Below are positions 11,899-21,664 of a DNA stretch of 64,000 nt, one piece after another. The position numbers were made by a program, and so were the translations under genes. Source of the stretch: Triticum aestivum (Eukaryota; Streptophyta; Magnoliopsida; Poales; Poaceae); contig NC_057809.1 of NCBI RefSeq assembly GCF_018294505.1, positions 508,983,914-509,047,913 of the forward strand, written 5' to 3'. The stretch's first letter is position 1; each line of letters starts with the position of its first letter. The notes beneath the pieces are model-generated. The model worked only from the letters and a program-made list of their open reading frames with translations. It was not told the DNA's origin and made no database searches.

Positions 11899-13070
11899 TG
11901 TCGGAGTAAATAGTCATGGGTAGCCTAGCCGGCTTCCCCTGGCCCTTCTGAAAAAGTTACGAGCCCACCCAGCTCTCAAGAATCCAAGACATGGAGCCGC
12001 CTTCCCCTAGCTGGCTGCAACCCAGGCCGGCTTTCGGAAGGCGGTCCGACTTTAGCCCTCATGAGAAGGCCGACTCCAAGAAGCCGTCCATGAGAAGGCC
12101 GACTCCAAGAAGCCGGCTCCCCATAAAGCGGTCAAGACCGTGCCCACAAAGTTTGCACCCACCTAACGGCGGTGCGATGGGGCGTGGCTACAGTAAAGCC
12201 TGCCACCCCCGAATCCCGGAGCACGCCTGGCATGTAGCGCCGTACGGGCTAGGCACGACCCGTCCGACGCGGCACTATTGCCATGTTGAACCTGGCATCA
12301 CCCACGACGGGCCGCCAGCGTGGCCCACAGACGGTGGGCCCCTTTGAGCAGAGAGACGCCCGAAGGCGGCCACGCCTCCAACTAGTCGACCCAAGACAGA
12401 GCCGGCTCCCCGCAGCCGGCTTGCCGCCTTCCTCGAAGAGGACGCCCCATTAAGGAGACAAGACGCGGTAAGGCTACAGCGATCGCCTGACAGGCGGCGG
12501 TACTGTAGCCGCGCTTGCCACGATGGAGCTCACGTTAACAAGATGAAGCCACAATAACCAGCCGCCGACTAGGCCCTGGATAGTGGGGCCTGCCTGTCGA
12601 CCAAGGGGCCGGCAGCCGGCGGGACCCACCAGTCGGCGGGCCCCAGCAGCCGGCGTAGAAGCCGGCGAGCACAGTCGCAGACGGCTGGGACCCGCACCCA
12701 GCCGGATTACCATTGTACCCCCGGGGGGTAGGCCTATATAAACCCCCCGGAGCAACCAAGCAAAGGGTTGGACCCTTTGCTAGTTCTAGACACCACACGA
12801 GGAGAAGAAGCAGGCTAGCCGTGCCCTTCTTCCTCCTTGCCCCCAAACAGCTCAAGGAGCGTTGTGTAGCCACTTGATTCATCTAGTGAACATGCGGAGA
12901 CCCCGCAAAGCAGCAGTAGGGGTGTTATCTCCACGGAGAGCCCCGAAGCTGGGTAAGATCCACCGGCGTGCATGTCTTCGCCTCATCCCGTTTCCCGGCA
13001 CCGGCGATGTCTTACTGGCTCCCACAATGATAAGCCACCCGTTGGCATATGTCGCACCTACCACCCGACA
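11899..13070 (+). repeat. Element 2 5' LTR
   Basis: 1172 bases from TGTCGGAGTAAAT to CACCCGACA. The second B LTR shows the uninterrupted target near 43386. A 29-base direct repeat occurs inside it at 12061-12089 and 12090-12115. Confidence 0.9.
12735..12742 (+). promoter_or_regulatory. TATA box in element 2 LTR
   Basis: TATATAAA sits in a GC-rich context about 335 bases before the LTR end, the expected place for the element's RNA polymerase II promoter. Confidence 0.65.
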
Positions 13071-13090
13071 TTTGGCGCCCACCGTGGGGC
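13071..13090 (+). other. Element 2 primer binding site
   Basis: TTTGGCGCCCACCGTGGGGC directly follows the LTR. It is close to the lysine tRNA type of primer site, with one mismatch to the form I remember. Confidence 0.65.
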
Positions 13091-15360
13091 CGGGTGCATC
13101 GTCGTCCGGAGACCTGTTCTGGACGGGAACCTTCTTCCTCCCCCGCGAGCGTAGCCAGTCCGGCACGCCCGATGGCGCTTGCCACGACGCGCTGCAAGGC
13201 GTCACCAGCATCTGCGCGGCAAGCGGCCTCGCCGATCTCCTCGACAAAACTCTCATCTCCGACGAGCTCGCCTCCGATGCGGGCACCGACCACCTCGCCA
13301 ACCTTCTCGGCCAGCTCCATGTCTCCAGCGAGCCCGCTGCGGACCTGGAGTCGGTTGGCTCCATCGACCCGATGCCCGTCGACTCCGACACGACCTCCTA
13401 TGACACCTTCCCCACCAACGTCGCGATCTACAATGACCCGCTTCCTCGAGCCGACGGCTGCGATGCTGTCACCGCCGGAGTGATGGTTGTCGGCCACGGC
13501 GGCCTGGCCGACGAGAGCGCCCACGACGCCTCGCGCGCGGCGGCCCACGACTTGTCTGCCCCCCTCCCGGCTAATGCCGACGACGAAGCACTGGAAGCAC
13601 GCCGCCTCGCCCTCCTCGCAGAAGGCCGGAGGCTGGCCTCCGTAAGACGCCTCACTGAGGCCTACCAGCGCGAAGCTGACCGCGCCGCCTTCGACACGCC
13701 GGCCCCAGGCGGGCCGAGCCAGGCCGGCCTTGTCAAGCAACACAGCACCATCATCGCCGACACACTGGGAGTCGACCGCCCGGTCTATGCCACGTCGCTC
13801 GAGAACTTGCGTGCCGCCCAGGCGGCCGTAGACGAGTTGGACGGCTTGGAGGCCGAAGACCTCCCCCACATGACCCGACGCATCCAGCAATTGATTGACG
13901 CAGCCGCGCAGCGACACGAAGCCGACGCCCGCGCGGAAAGCCCTCCCCCGCACCGAGAGCACGGCGCGACGTCCCGGACGACGACTACGAGCAACACCCG
14001 CGTGTGACGCGAAAAGGAGCCGGCTGCCAGCCGCAGCTGGACCCGGATCTCCATCGAGCGAGACACGGACGGTCATCCCCGAGCCATGGAATGGCGGGGC
14101 GACCCGCCTCCGCCTCCGCCCCGTGGAGAGAGATATCCCGCCTCGCCACCAGTGGCGCACCCGACTCTCAGCGGCCGGCTAGGCCGCCGCGAAGGAATCA
14201 GCGAGAATGACGCCTGCCATCGGATCGACTGCCTGGCGCGATCCCTGGTGTTGGAAGAAGAAGACGATGTCGGCCCGCCTTGTTTCGGCCCCCGCATCCG
14301 CGATGAGCCCTTTCCCAAAGGGTTCTCGCTCCCAAGAGACACGCCCAAGTACAACGGCTCTGTGAAGCCGGAAGATTGGTTGATCGACTACTCCACGGCG
14401 GTTAACATAGCCAACGGCAACCGGCGCGTTGCCGTGAAGTACGTGCCCCTCATGCTGCAAGGCACGGCGTGGACCTGGCTCAACAGCCTCAAGCCGCGTA
14501 GCATCAACAGCTGGCTAGATTTCACAGAAGCCTTCATCCGCAACTTCACCAGCACCTACAAGCGGGCTCCCAAGCCCAGACAGCTCTCCTTGTGCGTACA
14601 AGGCCCCGCCGAGTCCACTCGCGACTACCTCACGTGTTGGGCCGAGCTCCGCAACTCCTGTGAAGGGGTGCACGAGGTGCAAGCCATAGAATACTTCACA
14701 GCCGGATGCCGAGAAGGCACCCTCCTCAAGCACAAGCTCCTCTGCGACGAGCCGGCTACCCTCGACGAGCTTCTGGACATAGCGGACAAGTATGCCACCA
14801 CCGACTCCTCGATGAAGACCGAGCTTCGGGTAGACGCGTCCGGAAAGGTACTCAACCCGGCGCCCAAGACGCCGGCTGGGGATTCCGGCCGACACCCCAA
14901 CTCGAACGACTACAAGCGCAAGGGCCCCGTGCCGCCTCCCGCCAGCCGGCAGGTGGCCACAGTCGAAGACGCGCTGCCTGAAGAGCGACCGGCTCCCAAG
15001 AAACCCAAGGGCGGCAGGCCGGCTTGGCAGCCGGCTTTCTCCTACGAGCAAACTCTCAACGCCCCTTGCAAGTTCCATAGCGGCGCGAAGCCATCCAACC
15101 ACACGACCCGGAAGTGCCATTGGCTCACCCGAATCTCTAAGGGCGAGGGTCTCTTGCCGCCTCCGCCTGCCGGCCCGCCGCCTCCGGCCCCGCCGCCTCC
15201 AGCCGCTCGGCCCGCAGTCGGAGCCGTGCATGACGAGTTCCCTGACGAGCAAGCCACCTACATCATCTTTACAAGCCAGCCCGAAAACCGGCGCAGCAAA
15301 CGCCGAGAGCACCAGGAAGTCAGCGTGGTCGCTGCCAACCCCACCGGACACATGCATTGA
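13091..15360 (+). pseudogene. Element 2 gag (two in-frame stops)
   Basis: Structural polyprotein. One frame stays open except for TGA at 14005-14007 and TGA at 15358-15360. The second separates gag from the protease frame, so gag and pol may once have been a single polyprotein. No convincing ATG in this frame lies near the primer site; an ATG at 13172 is in another frame, so an early frameshift is possible. The N-terminal part is acidic and helical. The retrotransposon gag domain spans about 14300-14800 (KYNGSVKPEDWLIDY, WTWLNSLKPRSINSW). The C-terminal part is basic and proline-rich, with a Cys/His cluster (CKFHSGAKPSNHTTRKCHW) much like that of element 1. Confidence 0.85.
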
Positions 15361-16074
15361 TTAGAAAAGCCCATCAGCTGGAGCCGGGCCGACCATCCGG
15401 AGGTGATGCCGTCTCCCGGCTCTTATGCTTTGGTCTTGGAAGCCACCCTCGCAACGGACAGACGCGCCGCCCGCTTCTCCTGTGTGTTGATAGACGGCGG
15501 GAGCAGCATCAACATCCTGTACCGTGACACCCTGGAGAAACTAAATGTCAAGACGAAGCAGCTCGTGCCTACGCGGACAGTGTTCCATGGCATCATACCC
15601 GGCCTGTCCTGCGCCCCCATTGGCAAAATCAAGATTGATGTACTTTTTGGGGACAAGGAGCATTTCCGCCGGGAAGCGATCTGGTTTGAAGTGGTGGACC
15701 TGGAGAGCCCTTACCATGCATTGCTTGGCCGACCTGCCTTGGCCAAATTCATGGCAGTTCCCCACTATGCATACCTCAAGATGAAGATACCAAGCACCAA
15801 AGGCGTCATCACCGTAGCCGGTGATTACAAGAAGTCCTCCGAATGTGCGGCGGCCAGCAGCCGGCTGGCCGAGTCCCTTGTGATTGCCGAAGAGAAGAAG
15901 ATGCTGGACCGAGTCGTGGCCATAGCCGGCAAGCAGTCGGCCGTGTCCCCCGACCCCAAGGAGCATGACGCTCAAGGATCTTTCCAGCCGGCCAAGGAGA
16001 CGAAGAAGATACCTCTTGACCCCGAGCATCCAGAGAGGTTTGCCGTCATTGGGGCAAACCTGAACAACAAATAG
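15361..16074 (+). pseudogene. Element 2 aspartic protease
   Basis: Cuts the Gag-Pol polyprotein. The catalytic motif DGGSS is at 15493-15507, within CVLIDGGSSINILY. A later segment, PYHALLGRPALAKF, matches the usual C-terminal protease motif. It shares the gag frame and ends at TAG 16072-16074, after which the same frame continues straight into reverse transcriptase. That TAG is therefore more likely a mutation than a natural end. Confidence 0.85.
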
Positions 16075-17040
16075 GAAGGCGAGCTCGCCGATTTCCTCCA
16101 TGAGAATCGGGACATCTTTGCATGGTCCCCCAAGGACATGCCGGGTGTTCCGAGGAAATTCGCCGAGCACAAACTACACGTTCGAGAAGACGCAAAGCCA
16201 GTCAGACAACCCCTTCGCCGATTGTCGGAGGAGAAGCGCAGGACTGTAGGGGAGGAGATAGCCTGGCTCTTGGCGGCCGGCTTCATCATGGAAGTTTTCT
16301 TTCCGGAGTGGCTCGTCAACCCGGTCCTTGTGCTAAAGAAGAACAACAAGTGGCGCATGTGTATAGACTACACGAGCCTCAACAAGGCCTGCCCCAAAGA
16401 TCCTTTTGCCCTGTGAAGGATTGACCAAGTGATAGACTCCACAGCCGGATGCGAGCTGTTGAGTTTTTTGGATGCTTACTCTGGATATCATCAGATAAAG
16501 CTAGACCCGGACGACCACCTGAAGACCGCCTTCATCATGCCATTTGGAGCCTTCTGCTACCTGACTATGACATTCGGCTTGAGAAATGCCGGTGCCACTT
16601 TTCAGCGTTGCATGCAGAAGTGCCTCCTCAAGCAACTCGACAGAAACGCTCACGTATACGTGGACGACATCGTGGTGAAGACAGAGAAGCGTGGCACCTT
16701 GCTGGGAGACCTCAAGGAAACATTTGAGAACCTACGCCGGTTCCAAATCAAGCTCAACCCCGAGAAATGCGTGTTCGGAGTGCCAGCCGGCCAGCTCCTA
16801 GGCTTCCCGGTCTCCGAACGCGGCATCGAATGCAACCCGGTGAAGATCAAGGCCATCGAGAGAATGGCGATTCCCACCAAGCTTCGAGACATTCAGAAGT
16901 TCACCGAGTGCTTAGCCTCCTTGAACCGCTTCATCAGCCGGCTCGGAGAGAAAGCTCTCCCTCTCTACCGCCTCATGAAGAAGAGCACTCACTTCGAGTG
17001 GAACGACCAGGCCGACCAAGCTTTTCACGAGCTGAAGAAG
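16075..17040 (+). pseudogene. Element 2 reverse transcriptase (one stop)
   Basis: Copies the element's RNA into DNA. It is in the same frame as the protease. Landmarks in order are WRMCIDYTSLNKACPKDPF, then TGA at 16414-16416, then FLDAYSGYHQIKL, FGLRNAGATFQRCM and the catalytic YVDD at 16657-16668. The fingers, palm and thumb segments are all recognisable and the active site is intact, so the single in-frame stop is the only clear lesion in the domain. Confidence 0.92.
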
Positions 17041-17880
17041 ATGCTGGCCATGCCGCCTGTCCTCGCGGCGCCGACTGAGAAAAAGCCCATGCTCCTCTAC
17101 ATCGCTGCAACCAGCCAGGTGGTCAGCACCGTCATCATAGTCCAGCGCCTAGAAGAAGGCCGAGCCCAGCCGGTCCAGAGGCCGTTGTATTATTTGAGCG
17201 AGGTGCTGTCCGCTTCAAAGCAGAACTACCCGCACTACCAAAAGATGTGTTATGGCGTGTACTTCACCGCCAAGAAGCTGAAGCCCTACTTTCAAGAGCA
17301 TCCTGTCACGGTCGTATGCACTGCCCTGCTAGCCGAGATCATAGGCAGCCGGGACGCATCCGGCCGGGTGGCCAAATGGGCCATCGAGCTGGCCCCGTAC
17401 ACGATCTTCTACCAGCCCCGCACTGCCATCAAGTCCCAAGCACTGGCCGACTTCCTCGTCGACTGGGCCGAGACCCAGTACCTGCCGCTGGCTCCCAACT
17501 CCACCCATTGGCGCATGCACTTCGACGGGTCCAAGATGCGCACCGGCTTGGGAGCCGGCGTCGTCCTTACCTCTCCGAAAGGCGACAAGCTCAGATACAC
17601 GCTACAGATCCACTTTGCCGCCTCCAACAATGTGGACGAGTACGAGGCGCTCATACATGGGCTCCGGCTTGCCAAAGAACTTGGCATTCGCGGATCCTAT
17701 GTTATGGCGACTCGGACCTGGTAGTCCAGCAATCATCCGGCGACTGGGACGCCAAGCACGCGAATATGGCGAGCTACCGCTTCCTGGTCCAACAACTCAG
17801 CGGATACTTTGAAGGATGCGAGTTCCTCCACGTACCACGAGCCGACAACGAGCCAGCCGATGCCCTGGCTCGAATAGGCT
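17041..17880 (+). pseudogene. Element 2 RNase H region: degenerate native domain plus second RNase H
   Basis: Removes RNA from the RNA-DNA hybrid. The first part (about 17080-17460; YIAATSQVVSTVII, LYYLSEVLS) is the native Gypsy RNase H. The second part (about 17510-17880) looks like the additional plant RNase H of Tat elements: MHFDGSKM, DEYEALIHGL, then, after a one-base frameshift between about 17690 and 17712, YGDSDLVVQQ and DALARIG. These supply the expected acidic residues D, E, D and D. Downstream coding is in the shifted frame. Confidence 0.85.
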
Positions 17881-19496
17881 CCACTCGGCAAGCAATTCCA
17901 ACCGGCGTCGCTCTACAACGCCTCCTAAGGCCGTCTCCGGAATCCGATTCCATCTTCGTGCCGCCTGACCCCGATGCGGCCGGGTCCGGCTCAAAGAACC
18001 AAGTAGGCGACCCCAAGACCCCCGTAGCCGGCCCGACGACTTCAGCAGCCGGCTCGGGGACTTCGGCGTCCAGCTCGGGGACTTCGGCAGCCTGCTCGGG
18101 GACTGTGGTAGCCGGCCCGGGGACTGCACCAACACTACAGCCAGCGGCCGACTCCAGCACCTCACCGCCCAGCCCGCCTACCCTGGTGGCAGTAGCCACA
18201 TTGGCAGTAGAAGAAGTTGCGGCTCCATCATGGGCTCAGTCCATCCTCAACTTCCTAGTAAACCAAGACCTGCTGGCTGACGAAAAAGAAGCGAGACAAG
18301 TCCAACGTCGAGCCGGAGCATACACAATCGTCAACAGAGAACTACTCAAGCGCAGTGTCACTGGAATCCTCCAACGGTGCATTGAGCAAGAGAAGGGCAT
18401 TGCAATCCTCACAGACATTCACCAAGGTGAATGCGGCCACCATGCGGCCTCAAGATCACTTGTCGCCAAAGCCTTCCGCCATGGTTTCTTCTGGCCGACT
18501 GCTTTGGATGACGCCAAAGAATTGGTTAAACATTGCAAGGGGTGCCAACTCTTCAGCTCCAAGCAACACATGCCGGCCTCGGCACTCAAGACCATTCCCC
18601 TCACTTGGCCCTTTGCCGTTTGGGGACTGGACATGGTGGGCCCATTCAAGACGGCGCACGGCGGCATGACGCATTTGCTCGTCGCCGTGGACAAATTCAC
18701 CAAGTGGATTGAGGCAAAGCCGATCAAGAAGCTGAATGGGCCGACTGCCGTGACGTTCATCACAGACATAACAACTCGGTACGGCGTGCCACATAGCATC
18801 ATCACCGACAATGGCACGAATTTTGCCAAAGGAGCCTTGGCACGTTTCTGCGCAGCCCAAGGTATCCGGCTGGACTTAGCATCCATCGCCCACCCACAGT
18901 CCAACGGCCAGGTCGAGCGAGCCAATGGCCTCATCCTCTCCGGTATCAAGCCTCGATTGGTCGTACCTCTGGAGCGCTCAGCCGGCTGTTGGCTCGATGA
19001 GCTGCCGGCTGTCCTCTGGAGTCTTCGCACTACACCAAACAAGTCAACCGGCTTCACCCCTTTCTTCCTTGTGTATGGTGCCGAGGCGGTCATCCCAACT
19101 GACATCGAGTTCGACTCGCCTCGAGTAACCATGTACACGGAAGAGGAGGCCAAGGAAGCACGAGAAGACGGCGTCGACCTGCTGGAAGAAAGCCGGCTGT
19201 TAGCCCTTAGCCGGTCTGCCATCTACCAGCAGGGTTTGCGCCGCTACCACAGCCGGAAAGTCAGGCCAAGATCTTTCCAAGAGGGCGATCTCGTGCTCCG
19301 GCTGATCCAGCGAACAGCCGGCCAGCACAAGCTCTCAGCCCCTTGGGAAGGCCCCTTCGTCATCAGCAGAGCTCTAGGCAACGACTCCTACTACCTGATC
19401 AACGCACAGAAGCCGAAGGCGCGCAAGAGAGACGACTCCGGCAAGGAGTCAGAACGACCATGGAACGCCAACCTCCTCCGAAGATTTTACAGTTGA
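17881..19496 (+). pseudogene. Element 2 linker and integrase
   Basis: Integrase inserts the cDNA into the host chromosome. This frame is open to a TGA at 19494-19496. It starts with a low-complexity linker containing five 21-base repeats. The HHCC zinc-binding domain follows (H residues near 18420-18440, HCKGC near 18530). The core has D at 18630-18632 (GLDMVG), D at 18807-18809 (ITDNGTNF) and E at 18915-18917 (GQVERANG), so the DDE triad is complete. The C-terminal part includes a PWEGPFVI segment typical of Gypsy integrase ends. No chromodomain is seen, which fits Tat. The domain itself looks intact, but the polyprotein upstream is broken. Confidence 0.9.
18024..18128 (+). repeat. Five 21-base tandem repeats in the integrase linker
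   Basis: Five consecutive 21-base units encode a seven-residue pattern (VAGPTTS, AAGSGTS, ASSSGTS, AACSGTV, VAGPGTA). The repeat is in frame and lies between the second RNase H and the integrase zinc domain, so it is probably a flexible spacer that changes length by replication slippage. Confidence 0.85.
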
Positions 19497-20161
19497 AATG
19501 CAGTATGTACCGCGCTAACTTTTGTATTAAGTACAAGACAATAGGCTCCCCGAGGAAGGCTCGGGGACTGCCATCCCTTATTTATGAATGAAAAGTATCA
19601 TTCTTATGACCTTGTCGTATCATTTACTTATTCCGTCCGGCACCGAGTTCGACTAATCGGCTCGGGGACGGGCCGACTGGAGTTATGTTAGAAGTCCTAC
19701 CCGCAGTCAGACAAGTAGTGTGCCGGCTCTCAAGCCTTCTCTTGCCAAAAGTCGCAGTTCGAAGAACCGGCTGTCCGGCTGGCAAGAGTTAAAGGTAGGA
19801 ATGGGCGCCCACACGAAAAATGGCTAGGGACTAACGGACTAATATAACAAAAGCCGTTTTTTCTCACACCGCCGACTGGCTACCAGAGTAGCCGGCCGGC
19901 CGGTTTCCATTCACTTCACTTTAATCCAAGAAAGCTCAAGTACTTGCCTCCCCAAAGAGGGAAGGCAGCAAAGGAAAAAGCCTAAGGATAAAAAAGCATA
20001 CGCGAATGGAAACCAAACATGCACATGATAATATTTACATAAAAAGACCTCCGAGAGGCCAGCATTCAACATAGTTTGGATACACCCCCAGTGGGTGGAA
20101 CTGCGAAAACTTAACAAAGATTGTTCAAAGACAACAAAGCAGGAGAGACAAAGACGGCAGG
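19497..20161 (+). other. Element 2 spacer between integrase and antisense gene
   Basis: About 665 bases separating the convergent ends of pol (plus strand) and the antisense gene (minus strand). No coding domain is visible. Transcripts from both strands would converge here. Confidence 0.6.
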
Positions 20162-21345
20162 TCAAGCTGGCGGAGCGGCCGACGAGCCAGACTGGTTGGC
20201 GGAGATGGTCGTGCCGGCTGAAGGAGCGGCCGGCTGACGAACTTCGGCTTGGTCGCCGCCTCCCGCAGAGGGCGCGCTTCCACGCGCCTCGTTGCTGGAG
20301 GCACGGTCGGCCTGAGGTCGGCTGGTTGTTCCACCAGCCGGCTCGACGTCTTCACCGTCCTCGTCTTCGTCTTCTTCGCCCTCGTCGCTGGAGGCAATCT
20401 CCTCCGCCGAGTCCTCGCCCACCGCCGGGTTCAGCCCAAACCACTCCTCCGGCTGAGCAACACCGTTATCATCGATTTCGGGTGCGAAAACGCTGATGTC
20501 GGTGCACTCGGCGATTGTCGAAGCTCGCTGGGCGATAGCCGGCCTCACCTCCTCCAGCTCCGCGTCGGCCTCCATCCGCCAAGTGCGCAGCTGGTCTAGG
20601 CTCAGCCCTGGGTACCAAGCCCGAATGAATTCCAACGCACGCCCGGCTCCGAGGCGGGCCGCTGACGCTTTCCAAGCCTCGAAGCGACCAACTGCGACTT
20701 CCAGCCAGTCGGCAGTTTGGCTTGGGGTGCGGGGGATCGTCTCGCCGAGCCAGAGGGCGGCCAACACTTGCGCCCCGGCACGTTGGAGCCAGTGAAGCAT
20801 CCGATGAGTCGGCTGCAACCGTGCCTGGACAGCCAGGAGCTGCTCCTCAAGGGTCCGGTTTGCATCCGGCGCAATGTCGGCCCCCGCTTGACGGCGCGCC
20901 TCGCGATGGGCCTCAATGCTTTGGGCGGCGAAGGCGGAGTAACCCGGGAAGTAATCTGCAAGAAACAACAAGCAACAGCTCAAGATAAGTCAAAAAACCC
21001 AAGCGGCAAGAGGCAGGGGAGGGCCGAGGAAGGCAGCTTACTGTCGATAAAGTCCTCGATCCGGCCGAAGCCTTCGTCCAGGCCTCGCCGGGTCTCAGAC
21101 CAGGTCGCGGCCGCCATCTCATACTCCACCATCGAGGCGACTTCGCTTTCCTGCGCCGCCTGCAGGGCCGCTTTGTGGCTCTCCTCTTGGTCGGCCAACT
21201 TCTTGGCTAGGCGATCCCGTTCCTGGACCAAGGCGGTGCACTCGGCCTCCTTGGTATGAAGGGCGGCCTTCGCTTCGCCGAGCTCCTTCCTCAAGTCGGC
21301 GTTGGCCCCTGAAGACAAAGAAAAAGAAAAACCAATAAGAAAAGA

Positions 21346-21433
21346 GTCGTCAAGAAAGATTCGACCCGACTGCGCAGCAGTCGGCCCGAATCTCGGGGAC
21401 TACACCCAGTGGGTGCGCTGACGCGCCCCCACA
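21346..21433. repeat. Duplicated intron block, copy 1
   Basis: About 88 bases inside the fourth intron of the antisense gene are repeated almost exactly at 21577-21664 in the third intron. Each holds the hairpin-forming GACTGCGCAGCAGTC. Confidence 0.85.
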
Positions 21434-21576
21434 GGAGACAGACAAAACCAAGTACTTACTTCGGCTGTCGGCCAGGTCGTCGGTCTGCCGGCTCAACTCC
21501 CGAGCCTGGGAGTCGAAGGTGGTAGCACAAAGGTTGTGGTATTCCTGAAAGTTCAGAAAAAAGCAAAGTAAGATAG

Positions 21577-21664
21577 CCGTCGAGAAAGATCCGACCCGAC
21601 TGCGCAGCAGTCAGCCCGAATCTCGGGGACTACACCCAATGGGTGCGCTGACGCACCCCCACGG
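21577..21664. repeat. Duplicated intron block, copy 2
   Basis: The second copy of the 88-base block, lying in the third intron. The two blocks differ at only a handful of positions. Confidence 0.85.

Noticed and set aside
13012..14160. A 382-codon minus-strand frame
   Set aside because: It is the shadow of GC-rich gag on the plus strand; the plus frame has the expected gag composition and continues into the gag domain.
18024..18128. Short tandem repeats resembling an array such as CRISPR
   Set aside because: The units are contiguous, in frame and without spacers; this is a protein linker in a plant genome.
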